Shown here: one piece after another, positions 32,905 to 42,371 of the stretch | Numbering within the stretch: position 1 is the stretch's first letter | Layout of the letters: each line of letters starts with the position of its first letter | From: Paenalcaligenes faecalis | GTDB lineage: Bacteria; Pseudomonadota; Gammaproteobacteria; Burkholderiales; Burkholderiaceae_B | Assembly: GCF_027557445.1 (NCBI RefSeq) | Contig: NZ_CP106841.1 | Span: 482,001 to 546,000, forward strand | Length of the DNA: 64,000 nt | Direction: 5' to 3' | Position numbers and translations under genes: made by a program | The notes under the pieces: model-generated | Database searches by the model: none | Told to the model about the DNA's origin: nothing | Seen by the model: only the letters and a program-made list of their open reading frames with translations

Positions 32905-34680
32905 TTAATATCCTAAGGTCAGGCCATCCGGGTTGCGTGGGTCAGAATAGCCCCAAAGAGCATGCGCATTTCGTTGAATGGTTTGGGTGCGGCCCATAGA
33001 GGCTTTGGTGTTTACGGCATGGCCTCTGGCTTCTAGTAGACGTTTTGTGTCTACATTAAACCCTTGCTCTACACGTAGCTCGTCTGGTGTCCATTGGTGA
33101 TGGACCCGTAAGGCCGCGGCGGATTCAGCAGGATTCATCCCATAGTCAATCATGTTCATCACTGTTTGTAATACCGTGGTGATGATGCGCGCCCCGCCGG
33201 GACTGCCCGTGACGAGAACGGGCTTCCCATCTTTAAGCACCAGTGTAGGAGTCATAGAGGATAGTGGGCGTTTTCCTGCCTGAACAGAGTTAGCCTCTCC
33301 ACCGACCAGGCCGTAGGCATTAGCCACCCCCGGTTTGGCAGAAAAATCATCCATTTCATTGTTTAGAAGAATCCCTGTACCTGTAGCCACAATACCTGTA
33401 CCAAAGTTTGTATTGAGCGTGTAGGTAACGGCCACGGCATTGCCTGCTTTATCCATCACGGAGTAATGGGTGGTTTGATCGCTTTCAAAGGGTAGGGGAT
33501 TACCGGGTTTGATGTGTTGTGCCGGAGTCGCTTTGTGGTTAATGCGTTGAGCTAGATTGTCTGCATAGTGTTTGGAAATCAGGCCAGAAACTGGCACGTT
33601 AACAAAGTCTGGGTCGCCTAAATACTCAGCACGATCGGCATAAGCCAGTTTCATGCTTTCAGCCATATGGTGGATAGATTGATCGCTATTATGTCCCCAC
33701 TCACCCATTGGCCAACGCTCTAGAATATTGAGAATTTGCACTAAGTGAGGCCCTCCAGAGGAGGGCGGTGGCATTGTAACGATGTCATAGCCACGGTATG
33801 TGCCGCGAACCGGTTGACGTTCTATGGCTTGGTAGCGAGCGAGGTCAGCCATAGTGATTGCGCCAGGGTAGGCTTGCATTTCTGTAGCGATACGGCGGGC
33901 AATATCGCCCTTGTAAAAGGCGTAGCTGCCTTGGTTAGCGATTAGCTTTAGGGATTGAGCGAGATCTTTTTGGACTAGACGGTCCCCTGCTTTGAGGGGA
34001 GCGCCATTGCGCCAGAAAATAGCGGTGGTAGCAGGCCATTTGGCCATGTCTTTTTCGGACGCGGCTAGGACCTTAGCTAAAGTTTCACTAACGACAAATC
34101 CATTTTCAGCTAGGTCTATAGCAGGTTGAATGACCTGTTTTAGAGGTAATGAGCCCCATTTTTTTAGAGCGTGCTCTAAGCCTGCTACCGTCCCTGGAAC
34201 CCCCACCGCATAGTGAGTGAATAATGATTTTCCATCAATGACATTACCCTGAGAGTCAAGGTAGAGATCTCTATGAGCGCCTGCGGGTGCGGATTCTCGG
34301 AAATCTAAGGCCACATCTTGCTGTGTATTGGCATCGTGATACATCATAAAGCCGCCACCACCAATATTACCGGCATTAGGTAATACCACGGCGAGAGCAA
34401 AGCCAACAGCAACGGCAGCATCTATGGCATTACCACCGGCTTGTAGTATCTGCAGGCCAACACGGGAGGCTAGCTCGTGTTCTGAGGCTATCATTCCATT
34501 ATGAGCGACTACGGGGTGGAAGACGGATAAAGAGTGATCGTAAGCGGCAGCCACAGCCTGCGCGGACGCTGTTTGTGTGATCGTAGGGGCTGAAGGGTTA
34601 TGGGCGCAAGCAGCAAGCAAGGCAATCAGTGCTGCGCCAGTACCAACGCGACGAATAAAGGTGACGTGATTATTCAACAT
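32905..34680 (-). CDS. ggt: Gamma-glutamyltransferase, lipoprotein form
   Basis: 591 residues. GGT cleaves gamma-glutamyl bonds (for example of glutathione) and is made as a precursor that cuts itself in two. The autocleavage site lies before the nucleophile Thr (about 403) in DQTTHYSVMD, followed by AVAVTYTLNTNFGTG. N-terminal landmarks are NAIDAAVAVGFALAVVLPNAGNIGGGGFMMYH. The N-terminus carries a lipobox LAAC with Cys25, so the enzyme is probably anchored in a membrane, whereas E. coli GGT is periplasmic and soluble. It overlaps the acyl-CoA synthetase gene by 11 bases, suggesting one transcript. Confidence 0.95.
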   Translation of the reverse strand: MLNNHVTFIRRVGTGAALIALLAACAHNPSAPTITQTASAQAVAAAYDHSLSVFHPVVAHNGMIASEHELASRVGLQILQAGGNAIDAAVAVGFALAVVLPNAGNIGGGGFMMYHDANTQQDVALDFRESAPAGAHRDLYLDSQGNVIDGKSLFTHYAVGVPGTVAGLEHALKKWGSLPLKQVIQPAIDLAENGFVVSETLAKVLAASEKDMAKWPATTAIFWRNGAPLKAGDRLVQKDLAQSLKLIANQGSYAFYKGDIARRIATEMQAYPGAITMADLARYQAIERQPVRGTYRGYDIVTMPPPSSGGPHLVQILNILERWPMGEWGHNSDQSIHHMAESMKLAYADRAEYLGDPDFVNVPVSGLISKHYADNLAQRINHKATPAQHIKPGNPLPFESDQTTHYSVMDKAGNAVAVTYTLNTNFGTGIVATGTGILLNNEMDDFSAKPGVANAYGLVGGEANSVQAGKRPLSSMTPTLVLKDGKPVLVTGSPGGARIITTVLQTVMNMIDYGMNPAESAAALRVHHQWTPDELRVEQGFNVDTKRLLEARGHAVNTKASMGRTQTIQRNAHALWGYSDPRNPDGLTLGY

Positions 34681-36304
34681 TTAATTGCTCCCTGAGGGCG
34701 AATTTTTGTACTTTTCCTGTGGAGGTCCGAGTTAGCTCACCAAAAATATATTTTTTTGGTAATTTGTATCGAGCGAGGTGTTGTGAGCAGTGCTGGTGGA
34801 GATCATCTTCGGTAATAGGTGGTATGTCAGCGCGTAACTCCACAAAAGCCGCAGGAACTTCCCCCCATTTCTCATCCTTCATGGCCACCACCGCGACAGA
34901 AGAAATAGCGGGGTGGCGTAAAATGGCCTCCTCGATTTCTAGGGAGGCAATGTTTTCGCCTCCAGAGATAATCACGTCTTTAGCGCGATCGCGAATACGC
35001 ATGTATCCATCAGGGTCTACAACGGCAAGGTCGCCAGAGTGAAACCACCCACCTGAAAAAGCCTCTGCGGTGGCAGTAGGGTTTTTTAAGTACCCCTTCA
35101 TTACGATGTTGCCTCTGAACATGATTTCACCAATAGTTCTCCCGTCCCAAGGAACGGGTTTCATGGTGTTTGGGTCAAGAACCACGACGTCTTCTTGTAG
35201 GTGGTAGCGAACCCCTTGGCGACTATTGCGCTCTACACGGTCGGCGACGGAAAGGTTCGCCCATTCAGGTTGTTTAGGGCAGCCTACCGCTGGGCCGTAA
35301 GTCTCTGTGAGGCCATAAACATGAGTCAAATTAAAACCAATTTTTTCCATGCGCTCAAAGACGGATGCTGGAGGTGGAGCCCCAGCTATAAGGCCATGTA
35401 CCGTATGATTTATCCCGGCTCGCAGGGTATCAGGGGCATCGGCAATTAGGGTATGCACAATGGGGGCGCCGCAGTAGTACGTGATGTGATGTTCACGAAT
35501 TTGCTCAAGCATGACCTTAACGTCAACACGGCGTAAACACACGTTGGTGCCTGCGATTAAAGCGAGAACCCAGGGGAAACACCAACCATTGCAGTGGAAT
35601 AAGGGTAGGGTCCAAAGATAGACGGCATGGGCCGGCATTTGCGCTGCCAAAATATTGCTCATGCTGGCTAAGTAAGCGCCTCTGTGGTGCGTGACGACGC
35701 CTTTTGGGTTGCCTGTGGTGCCAGAGGTATAGCCTAAAGCAATGGCATTCCATTCATCAGCCGGTAAATGCCAGTCAAAATTAGGGTCGCCGGAGGCTAA
35801 GAACGCCTCGTACTCATATTGCCCAATTCGCTTTCCGTCAGGGTAGTAAGGGTCATCAACATCAATGACGATCGGAGGTGGGGTTTTCATTAGGCTCAGT
35901 GTCTGCTCAATGACCTCTGCAAATTCAGGGTCAACGAAGATGACTTTGCACTCACTGTGATCAAGCATGAACGCTAAGCTTTCTGCATTAAGGCGTATGT
36001 TTAACGTGTTGAGTACGGCCCCCGTCATGGGAATAGCAAAGTGTGCCTCGTACATAGCGGGGATGTTGGGCAGCATTGTGCTGACCGTATCACCATCACC
36101 TATGCCTAATCGATGTAATGCCGAAGCAACCTGTTTGCAGCGTTCATAGGTTTGGGCCCAAGTAAAACGCTGCTCATTATAAATAACAGAGGGTAAATGA
36201 GGGTGAGTAACAGCAGTGCGTTCAATGAAGCTGAGTGGTGATAGCGGGACATAGTTGGCGTTGTTTTTATCTAAGCCCTGGTTATAAGGGTTATGGCGTG
36301 TCAT
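34670..36304 (-). CDS. Acyl-CoA synthetase (AMP-forming ligase)
   Basis: 544 residues from the ATG at 36304, chosen because AAGGAGG lies right before it; the frame continues 23 codons upstream without a ribosome binding site. It is an AMP-binding/ANL ligase: P-loop YTSGTTGNPKG near residue 193, HVYGLTETYGPAV (A5), GWFHSGDLAVVDPDGYMRIRDRAKDVIISGGENIASLEIE, and C-terminal Lys in RTSTGKVQK. It activates a fatty or organic acid with ATP and CoA. The enoyl-CoA hydratase gene lies 37 bases upstream on the same strand, so the pair probably belongs to an acid-degradation pathway. The substrate cannot be told; short or medium-chain acids are plausible. Confidence 0.93.
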   Translation of the reverse strand: MTRHNPYNQGLDKNNANYVPLSPLSFIERTAVTHPHLPSVIYNEQRFTWAQTYERCKQVASALHRLGIGDGDTVSTMLPNIPAMYEAHFAIPMTGAVLNTLNIRLNAESLAFMLDHSECKVIFVDPEFAEVIEQTLSLMKTPPPIVIDVDDPYYPDGKRIGQYEYEAFLASGDPNFDWHLPADEWNAIALGYTSGTTGNPKGVVTHHRGAYLASMSNILAAQMPAHAVYLWTLPLFHCNGWCFPWVLALIAGTNVCLRRVDVKVMLEQIREHHITYYCGAPIVHTLIADAPDTLRAGINHTVHGLIAGAPPPASVFERMEKIGFNLTHVYGLTETYGPAVGCPKQPEWANLSVADRVERNSRQGVRYHLQEDVVVLDPNTMKPVPWDGRTIGEIMFRGNIVMKGYLKNPTATAEAFSGGWFHSGDLAVVDPDGYMRIRDRAKDVIISGGENIASLEIEEAILRHPAISSVAVVAMKDEKWGEVPAAFVELRADIPPITEDDLHQHCSQHLARYKLPKKYIFGELTRTSTGKVQKFALREQLNVE

Positions 36305-36341
36305 GGGTGTCCTCCTTGGCTTAACGAATGAAAGGGGTGTT

Positions 36342-37127
36342 TTATGCTTTCCAAACAGGAGGACGTTTTTCAATAAAAGCGTCTACCCCTTCGGCAGCAT
36401 CTTCTTCCATCATATTTTGCGCCATGACGTCTGCCGCATAATCATAGGCCTGATCCAAGTCCATTTGCTTTTGCTTGTAGAACATAGCCTTGCCATAACG
36501 AATAGAAGCCGGACTTTTAGAAATAATCGTAGCTATTTTTTGCGCTATGGCTTCATTGAGTTGCTCAGGGGCAACCGCCTCATTGATGAGGCCCCAATTT
36601 TGGGCTGTTTGAGCATCAATGAAGCGACCTGTTATCAGCATATCAAAGGCATGTTTCGTACTAACATTGCGACTGAGAGCCACGGCAGGGCTAGAGCAGA
36701 ATAAACCCACATTAATTCCAGAGACGGCGAATTTGGCGTCGGTGGAAGCAATGGCCAGATCACAGCTAGCTACTAATTGGCAGCCTGCTGCAGTAGCAAT
36801 CCCATGTACACGAGCGATGACAGGAATCGGTAGAGCCTGGATGCTTTTCATCACCTGAGAGCAACGTTTAAAGAGATCTTGATAGTAAGAAAGCTGAGGT
36901 TTACTGCGCATTTGCTTTAGGTCGTGGCCCGCACAGAAGGCTTTTCCTGCAGCGGCTAAGACGACGCAGCGAATACTTGTATCGGTAGCAATGTCATCTA
37001 AGTGGTGCTGTAGAGCGGCTAAAAGCTCATCGGATAGCGCATTGAATTGTTGTGGTCTATTAAGTTCTAGCGTGGTGATACCATTGTGATCCGCACGTAA
37101 TACGAATGCGTTTTCATCATGTTGCAT
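36342..37127 (-). CDS. Enoyl-CoA hydratase/isomerase family protein
   Basis: 261 residues of the crotonase fold: AAAGKAFCAGHDLKQM contributes the oxyanion hole (GHDL), and VHGIATAAGCQLVASCDLAIAS the second one. The C-terminal ...YAADVMAQNMMEEDAAEGVDAFIEKRPPVW is typical. It hydrates or isomerises enoyl-CoA thioesters and is likely to work with the downstream acyl-CoA synthetase. A good SD (AGGAG) precedes the ATG. It is divergent from the AcuI-like reductase gene. Confidence 0.92.
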   Translation of the reverse strand: MQHDENAFVLRADHNGITTLELNRPQQFNALSDELLAALQHHLDDIATDTSIRCVVLAAAGKAFCAGHDLKQMRSKPQLSYYQDLFKRCSQVMKSIQALPIPVIARVHGIATAAGCQLVASCDLAIASTDAKFAVSGINVGLFCSSPAVALSRNVSTKHAFDMLITGRFIDAQTAQNWGLINEAVAPEQLNEAIAQKIATIISKSPASIRYGKAMFYKQKQMDLDQAYDYAADVMAQNMMEEDAAEGVDAFIEKRPPVWKA

Positions 37128-37247
37128 TTGTCTACTCCTACCAAGAGAGAGTTCGTTTTTGTAGTGCTACTGTGATAACTTTACACAAAGACCCTAGGAA
37201 TATCGATACGACTTAGGGTTTATAAGGAACCCTAACAGGAGATAAAT

Positions 37248-38237
37248 ATGATGTTTAATGCACTGGTCATTGATCAGGTTGAAACTCAGCAACAGGTGGC
37301 ACTACGCCAGCTCTCCAAGCAAGATTTACCCGCCGGAGAGGTATTGGTACGTATTGCTTATAGTACCTTAAATTACAAAGACGCCCTCGCTATCACGGGG
37401 GCGTCGCCTATTGTGCGTCAGTATCCCATGGTGCCAGGTATTGATTTTTCGGGTGTGGTTGAGCAGTCAGATCATCCTGATTATCAAGTGGGCGATCAGG
37501 TCATCTTGAATGGCTGGGGAGTAGGAGAGAAACACTGGGGTGGTTTGGCTGAGTACGCTCGGGTTCCTGCCGATTATCTCATTCCATTGCCAGATGCTTT
37601 TTCTCTGCGGGATGCGATGGTGATTGGTACAGCCGGTTATACGGCTATGTTATGTGTGTTGGCCCTAGAGCAGCAGGGGGTTCGTCCCGAGTCTGGGGAT
37701 GTATTGGTCACTGGTGCAGCGGGTGGAGTGGGGAGTGTCGCTGTTGCACTGCTCGCTAAGCTGGGCTATCAGGTCACAGCCATGACCGGCAGAGACACTG
37801 AGGCAGAGTATTTAAAGGGCCTTGGAGCTTTACATATTTTGGATCGCGGTGAATATAGCCAAGCAGGACGCCCTTTAACTAAAGAGCGTTGGGCCGGTGC
37901 AATTGATGTAGCGGGTAGTCATGTGTTGATGAATGTGTGTGCGGCAATGAAATATCGAGGGGTGGTGGCGGCATGTGGTTTGGCCGCTGGCATGGATTTC
38001 CCTGCCTCAATGGCACCATTTATTCTACGTGGAGTTCGTTTGATTGGAGTTGATAGTGTGATGTGCCCTAAGAATGATCGACTTCAGGCATGGCAGCGTT
38101 TAGCCACTGACTTAGACCCCATGGTTTTAGATGCGGTGGCAACTGAGATTCCTTTGGATCAGGTGCAACAGATAGTGCCGCAGTTTCTAGAGGGAAAAAT
38201 TAGAGGTCGTCTTGTTATACCCATGCAAGCAAAATAA
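37248..38237 (+). CDS. acuI: AcuI/YhdH-type NADPH-dependent acryloyl-CoA reductase
   Basis: 329 residues, the size of YhdH/AcuI in the medium-chain dehydrogenase/reductase family. Visible features are the N-terminal [46 protein letters not shown] and the nucleotide-binding [19 protein letters not shown]. AcuI reduces the toxic intermediate acryloyl-CoA to propionyl-CoA. AACAGGAG precedes the start. Acrylate detoxification is known for the family but the physiological use here is inferred. The symbol is applied by family only. Confidence 0.85.
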   Translation: MMFNALVIDQVETQQQVALRQLSKQDLPAGEVLVRIAYSTLNYKDALAITGASPIVRQYPMVPGIDFSGVVEQSDHPDYQVGDQVILNGWGVGEKHWGGLAEYARVPADYLIPLPDAFSLRDAMVIGTAGYTAMLCVLALEQQGVRPESGDVLVTGAAGGVGSVAVALLAKLGYQVTAMTGRDTEAEYLKGLGALHILDRGEYSQAGRPLTKERWAGAIDVAGSHVLMNVCAAMKYRGVVAACGLAAGMDFPASMAPFILRGVRLIGVDSVMCPKNDRLQAWQRLATDLDPMVLDAVATEIPLDQVQQIVPQFLEGKIRGRLVIPMQAK

Positions 38238-38258
38238 AACAAAGAGAGAGGAGACATA

Positions 38259-38831
38259 ATGAAAATAGAGACAGCAATTAGTCGTTTTGATATCCCGCGT
38301 TTAGAGGATATGCCTGACGATTTACAACAACGTATGAATGAAGTCGCTGAAAAATCAGGATTTATACCAAATGTATTTTTAGTTTTGGCTCGACGTCCTG
38401 ACGAGTTTCGAGCTTTTTTTGCATATCACGATGCCTTAATGGAAAAGCCGGGAGGTTTAACGAAGGCGGAACGTGAAATGATTGTGGTGGCGACAAGTAG
38501 TCTCAATCAGTGCCAGTATTGTGTGATTGCCCATGGGGCGATATTACGAGTTCGAGCTAAAGACCCTTTAATTGCAGATCAGGTGGCAATTAATTATAGA
38601 AAGGCTGCTCTATCAGAGCGACATAAAGCGATGTTAGATTTTGCGGTAAAGGTAAGTCTAAAGGCTTACGAGGTCAATGAGCAGGATATGTGTCAACTGC
38701 AAGAACATGGCTTTAGCGAGGAGGATATGTGGGATATATCCGCAATTTCAGCTTTTTTTGGAATGTCGAATCGTTTAGCAAATGTGGCTCAAATGAGCGC
38801 TAACCCTGAGTTCTATTCATTAGGTCGTTAA
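38259..38831 (+). CDS. Carboxymuconolactone decarboxylase/AhpD-like protein
   Basis: 190 residues with an AhpD-like fold. The redox motif CxxC and following His are present (CQYCVIAHGA, residues about 88-97), as in peroxidase-related enzymes of this family. The N-terminal PDDLQQRMNEVAEKSGFIPNVFLVLA is typical. It starts 21 bases after the reductase gene with GAGAGGAG in front, so the two are probably co-transcribed. Likely a thiol-based antioxidant protein; exact substrate unknown. Confidence 0.85.
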   Translation: MKIETAISRFDIPRLEDMPDDLQQRMNEVAEKSGFIPNVFLVLARRPDEFRAFFAYHDALMEKPGGLTKAEREMIVVATSSLNQCQYCVIAHGAILRVRAKDPLIADQVAINYRKAALSERHKAMLDFAVKVSLKAYEVNEQDMCQLQEHGFSEEDMWDISAISAFFGMSNRLANVAQMSANPEFYSLGR

Positions 38832-38857
38832 TGACTATTTAGTCAAAGTAATAGACG

Positions 38858-38891
38858 AAAAAAAAGCACTTGAATTAACAAGTGCTTTTTT
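38858..38891. terminator. Bidirectional terminator between AhpD-like gene and tRNA-Gly
   Basis: A-tract plus AGCACTTG paired with CAAGTGCT and a following T-tract. It serves the AhpD-like gene on the plus strand and, read on the minus strand, tRNA-Gly, whose 3' end lies just beyond. Confidence 0.9.
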
Positions 38892-38897
38892 AGAATT

Positions 38898-38973
<76 letters not shown>

Positions 38974-39015
38974 ATTTTTATTTTTTGGTTTGGGTTTGTT
39001 TCCCAGTGATTTGAA

Positions 39016-39044
39016 ATTATATAGTAACTTTTTATTTTTTGCAA
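39016..39044 (-). promoter_or_regulatory. tRNA-Gly promoter
   Basis: On the minus strand TTGCAA (39044-39039), 17 bases, then a perfect TATAAT (39021-39016). Transcription would start about 35 bases before the tRNA. Confidence 0.85.
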
Positions 39045-39298
39045 GTTGTTTCTTGCTGTTTTAAAAGTTATTCAAATCAACTTAAAAATCCATTTTAATC
39101 ATTTTTTAAGTTGTCTGTCAAGCGTCTGACTAAAATAAATTTAAAATGATATTGCTGTTTTGCACTGCTGTTCGCGGTGTGTTGTGCAGCAAAGACATAA
39201 CTATAAGCGTGTTTTCTGATAGTGTCAACTATTTTTGAAAAAAAAGAGGAAATGCTGCATGATTAGGTTCTATCTAGTCTTCATAATAGAGAATAAGA
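39045..39298. other. AT-rich murB upstream region, no gene seen
   Basis: About 250 bases of mostly A/T sequence between the tRNA-Gly promoter and murB. I see no ORF with a ribosome binding site and no clear terminator. It presumably contains the murB promoter, but no -35/-10 pair is good enough to call. Confidence 0.5.
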
Positions 39299-40315
39299 GT
39301 GCAGTTATATCAAGATTACCACTTAGCATCTGCTAATACGTTGTCCTTGCCTTCCGTTGCAAAGCAACTGGTCTGTTTAGATCATGTAGATCAGCTACCA
39401 GAGTTACAGCCTTTAATGGAGGCGGCGGCTCGCCGTTGGGTGTTGGGCGGAGGCAGCAATATGGTGTTGGCAAATTATATCGATGCGCTTGTTATTAAAG
39501 TACAGACCAAAGGCATTCGGATTCTTTCTGAGACGACAGATCAAGTGCTGATTGAGGCTCAAGCCGGAGAGAACTGGCATGGTTTTGTGCAGTACTGTTT
39601 AGCCCAAGGTTGGTTGGGCTTAGAGAATCTAGCGTTAATTCCGGGAACGGTCGGAGCAGCCCCCGTTCAAAATATAGGTGCGTACGGTATAGAGGTAGAC
39701 CAGCTTATTGAGCAGGTGCAAGTGTGGGATGTAGCACAAGCTAAAATGTGTGTTTTTAATTCTGCTGCCTGTCAGTTCTCTTATAGAGACAGTGTTTTTA
39801 AGCGTAGTCTGCCTGGTCGTTATTTGATTACAGCAGTGCAGTTTAGATTACAAAAAAAGTCGACATGGCAGCCTGTAATGCGTTATCCCGACCTCAGCTC
39901 TCATCCTGACTTACAGGGTGAGCCCACCGCTCTTGCTATTTTTAATGCCGTTGTGCAGATTCGGCAACGTAAGCTGCCAGCTCCTGCCGTTTTACCCAAT
40001 GCTGGGAGTTTTTTTAAAAATCCCATTGTGAGTGCTCGACAGTATGAAGTGCTATTACAGAACTATCCCACGCTGGTGGCTTATCCCTATGGCGAGGACC
40101 AGTATAAATTGGCGGCAGGTTGGTTGATTGAACAAGCAGGTTGGAAAGGAAAACAGCTAGGACCTGTGGGGATGCATAAAAATCAAGCCTTAGTGTTGGT
40201 GAATTATGGGGGAGCCACGTCTACAGAGGTTAGGGCTCTCGTTGAGATGCTAAAGCGTGATATAAAACAGAAATTTGACGTGCTCTTAGAGCAGGAGCCT
40301 ATAGCGGTGCAGTAG
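39299..40315 (+). CDS. murB: UDP-N-acetylenolpyruvoylglucosamine reductase
   Basis: 338 residues, matching the longer (type I, E. coli-like) MurB. It reduces UDP-GlcNAc-enolpyruvate to UDP-MurNAc in peptidoglycan synthesis, using FAD and NADPH. The FAD-binding segments RWVLGGGSNMVLANYIDALVIKV and LALIPGTVGAAPVQNIGAYG are clear, as is the active-site block PNAGSFFKNPIV with the catalytic Ser. The start is a GTG at 39299 (MQLYQDYHLASANTL). It ends with its own terminator. Confidence 0.95.
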   Translation: MQLYQDYHLASANTLSLPSVAKQLVCLDHVDQLPELQPLMEAAARRWVLGGGSNMVLANYIDALVIKVQTKGIRILSETTDQVLIEAQAGENWHGFVQYCLAQGWLGLENLALIPGTVGAAPVQNIGAYGIEVDQLIEQVQVWDVAQAKMCVFNSAACQFSYRDSVFKRSLPGRYLITAVQFRLQKKSTWQPVMRYPDLSSHPDLQGEPTALAIFNAVVQIRQRKLPAPAVLPNAGSFFKNPIVSARQYEVLLQNYPTLVAYPYGEDQYKLAAGWLIEQAGWKGKQLGPVGMHKNQALVLVNYGGATSTEVRALVEMLKRDIKQKFDVLLEQEPIAVQ

Positions 40316-40337
40316 CATCAGGGTTTGTTCTGCCAAT

Positions 40338-40370
40338 AAAAAAGCGCGGCTGTATTAGCTGCGCTTTTTT
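40338..40370. terminator. Bidirectional terminator between murB and dapB
   Basis: AAAAAAGCGC with a GGCT/AGCT inner part pairs to GCGCTTTTTT, about 14 bp in all. It lies between convergent murB and dapB with T-tracts on both strands. Confidence 0.9.
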
Positions 40371-40387
40371 GTGAAGCTGGGCGAAAA

Positions 40388-41179
40388 TTAGCTGTCTAAG
40401 ACGTCATGCATGCTAAATAAGCCTTTATCTTTGTTTTTTAGAAATCGGGCCGCGCGTAAGCTACCTTGGGCATAGGTAGTCCGATTGCTAGAGCGGTGGG
40501 TGATCTCGATGCGCTCACCGTCACCGCAGAAAAATACGGTGTGATCGCCAATAATATCGCCACCACGTACTACAGAAAAACCAATGCGTCCGTCTTCTCG
40601 TGCACCTGTTTCACCATAACGAGTCCAATCGGCGACCTCGTCTAGTTTTACGTCCCATGCTTTAGCCACGGCCTCTCCCATGGCAAGGGCAGTACCTGAT
40701 GGAGCATCGACTTTATTGCGATGATGGGCCTCAAAGACCTCAGCGTCAAAACCTTGATTCATCATTTTTGCTGCCATTTCGATTAGACGCAATGCGACAT
40801 TTACGCCTACGCTCATGTTAGGAGCAAAAACGACTGCGATTTTTTCTCCTGCTGCGGCAATCAGCGCTTTTTCCTCATCACTAAAACCGGTTGTACCAAT
40901 AATTAGTTTACAGTTATTGGCAACACATGCTTGTAGGTGGCTCAGGGTGCCAGCAGGGCGAGTAAAATCGATTAAGCAGTCGGCTTGAGAGAGCTGATTT
41001 AAGTCATCGGTAATAATGATGCCGGTATCTTTGCCCAGAAAAGCCCCTGCATCATGGCCAATGGAGGCGGCCCCAGTATGATCGAGTGCCACAGCTAATT
41101 GCATATCGCCACTGTTTAATACGGCTTCAATTAACATACGGCCCATACGACCATTGGCGCCTGCAATTGCAATACGCAT
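40388..41179 (-). CDS. dapB: 4-hydroxy-tetrahydrodipicolinate reductase
   Basis: 263 residues. DapB performs the second step of the lysine/diaminopimelate branch, supplying precursor for peptidoglycan. Nucleotide-binding [14 protein letters not shown] is at the N-terminus. [23 protein letters not shown] carries the active-site His and Lys, and [21 protein letters not shown] is the conserved C-terminal block. It is transcribed with or next to bamE upstream on the same strand, an arrangement common in Alcaligenaceae. Confidence 0.96.
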   Translation of the reverse strand: MRIAIAGANGRMGRMLIEAVLNSGDMQLAVALDHTGAASIGHDAGAFLGKDTGIIITDDLNQLSQADCLIDFTRPAGTLSHLQACVANNCKLIIGTTGFSDEEKALIAAAGEKIAVVFAPNMSVGVNVALRLIEMAAKMMNQGFDAEVFEAHHRNKVDAPSGTALAMGEAVAKAWDVKLDEVADWTRYGETGAREDGRIGFSVVRGGDIIGDHTVFFCGDGERIEITHRSSNRTTYAQGSLRAARFLKNKDKGLFSMHDVLDS

Positions 41180-41230
41180 AGTGATTCCTTTATTGCTTAA
41201 AAAGAGAGTAATAAATGAGTGCTATTTATA

Positions 41231-41716
41231 TTAGCGTAAAGGCTCGGCATCCATTCTAACGCTGCCAGCAGGCTCTACCGCCATAGGAATAGCGCTATTA
41301 GCGGGAGACTCTACTGGTTTTTGGATTGAGTTTGAGCCAGAGTCAGACTGTTCAAAGGGCTGGCGATTAGGTTGTACATCGCCCTGCCAACGAACGAGTA
41401 GATCACCATCGAACCAGACGGTAAAGGTTCGTAACTCCTCTTTACCGGAGCCGGGTTTATGATAGTAAGGGTATTCCCAGCGGTCGCTGTGAAACACATC
41501 CTGTAAGGTAGGGGTGCCGAGTAAAAAGCGGACCTGCTCGCGGGTCATGCCAACCTCTAGTCGTTCAACCTGAGAGGTGGTGAGCCAGTTGCCTTGTTGG
41601 ATCGGTGCCTTGTAAGGAAAGCCCCATTTGCTACCGCTACAAGCACTTAGGGTCAATGCGGTCATACCTGCGATCAGGCCTACACGCAATAGAGAGGAGT
41701 ATTTTTTTGCGATCAT
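41231..41716 (-). CDS. bamE: Outer-membrane assembly lipoprotein BamE (OmlA)
   Basis: 161 residues. Lipobox LSAC gives Cys26 as lipid site. Then comes the SmpA/OmlA domain: QGNWLTTSQVERLEVGMTREQVRFLLGTPTLQDVFHSDRWEYPYYHKPG. BamE is a small subunit of the BAM machine that inserts beta-barrel proteins. The C-terminal ~50 residues are a low-complexity Ser/Asn/Pro-rich tail. It is divergent from fur, with a ~150-base shared upstream region. Confidence 0.93.
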   Translation of the reverse strand: MIAKKYSSLLRVGLIAGMTALTLSACSGSKWGFPYKAPIQQGNWLTTSQVERLEVGMTREQVRFLLGTPTLQDVFHSDRWEYPYYHKPGSGKEELRTFTVWFDGDLLVRWQGDVQPNRQPFEQSDSGSNSIQKPVESPANSAIPMAVEPAGSVRMDAEPLR

Positions 41717-41738
41717 TGCTTTACCGTGCCCCTGTTAG

Positions 41739-41755
41739 GATAAAATCGTTATCAT
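41739..41755. promoter_or_regulatory. Candidate Fur box in the bamE-fur intergenic region
   Basis: GATAAAATCGTTATCAT resembles the GATAAT hexamer arrays of Fur boxes, with a GATAACGAT-type half on the minus strand. It lies between the bamE and fur starts and would fit autoregulation of fur. The match is moderate. Confidence 0.4.
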
Positions 41756-41868
41756 ATAAGGGTTTATAGAAATGCGCATCGTGTGCATTGTTAATTTACC
41801 TCGAAATCCGTCTGCATTATGCAGTGCGGGCAACGAGCCTTACCCCTATCAGAGATATAATTCTAGCC

Positions 41869-42327
41869 ATGAAAGACCAAAATGAACTGAAAAACATGGG
41901 GCTTAAGGCGACATTTCCGCGCCTAAAGATTCTAGATGTATTCCGTCGTCATGACGAAACCGATGAAATGCGCCACCTTAGCGCCGAAGACGTCTATCGC
42001 CTATTGATAGCCGAAGACGTTGATATTGGCTTAGCGACAGTGTACCGCGTGCTGACTCAGTTTGAGCAAGCCGGTATTTTGATGCGTAGCCAATTTGATG
42101 GTGGAAAAGCGGTTTTTGAACTAAATGATGGCGACCATCATGACCACTTTATTTGCACTAACTGCGCTAAGGTTGTTGAGTTTTCAGATCCCGAGATTGA
42201 AAAACTTCAATACGACATAGCAGACAAGCTTGGCTTTGAACTGGAAAGTCATACCTTAGTTCTTTATGGTATTTGTAACGAATGCGTTGATAATACTAAA
42301 TCAAATACACGCGGTAAAATGCGTTAA
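41869..42327 (+). CDS. fur: Ferric uptake regulator Fur
   Basis: 152 residues from the ATG at 41869 ([18 protein letters not shown]), the canonical Fur start; a frame extending to 41788 covers regulatory sequence. It has the winged helix with [19 protein letters not shown] for DNA contact, then the metal-binding stretch [23 protein letters not shown] with His and Cys ligands, and a C-terminal ICNEC zinc site. It is a Fe(II)-dependent repressor of iron uptake genes. Its terminator is shared with convergent recN. Confidence 0.97.
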   Translation: MKDQNELKNMGLKATFPRLKILDVFRRHDETDEMRHLSAEDVYRLLIAEDVDIGLATVYRVLTQFEQAGILMRSQFDGGKAVFELNDGDHHDHFICTNCAKVVEFSDPEIEKLQYDIADKLGFELESHTLVLYGICNECVDNTKSNTRGKMR

Positions 42328-42329
42328 CC

Positions 42330-42360
42330 ACTAAAAAAGGGCCATAGGCCCTTTTTTAGT
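42330..42360. terminator. Bidirectional terminator between fur and recN
   Basis: ACTAAAAAAGGGCC and GGCCCTTTTTTAGT are perfect complements around a 3-base ATA loop. T-runs occur on both strands, serving both convergent genes. Confidence 0.92.
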
Positions 42361-42371
42361 GTGTGGTGAAT

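Noticed and set aside
37170-37245. Operator-like palindrome between the enoyl-CoA hydratase and reductase genes (ACCCTA ... TAGGGT)
   Set aside because: The two halves match in 6 bases only and the centre does not align with the inner symmetry; too weak to call as a site.
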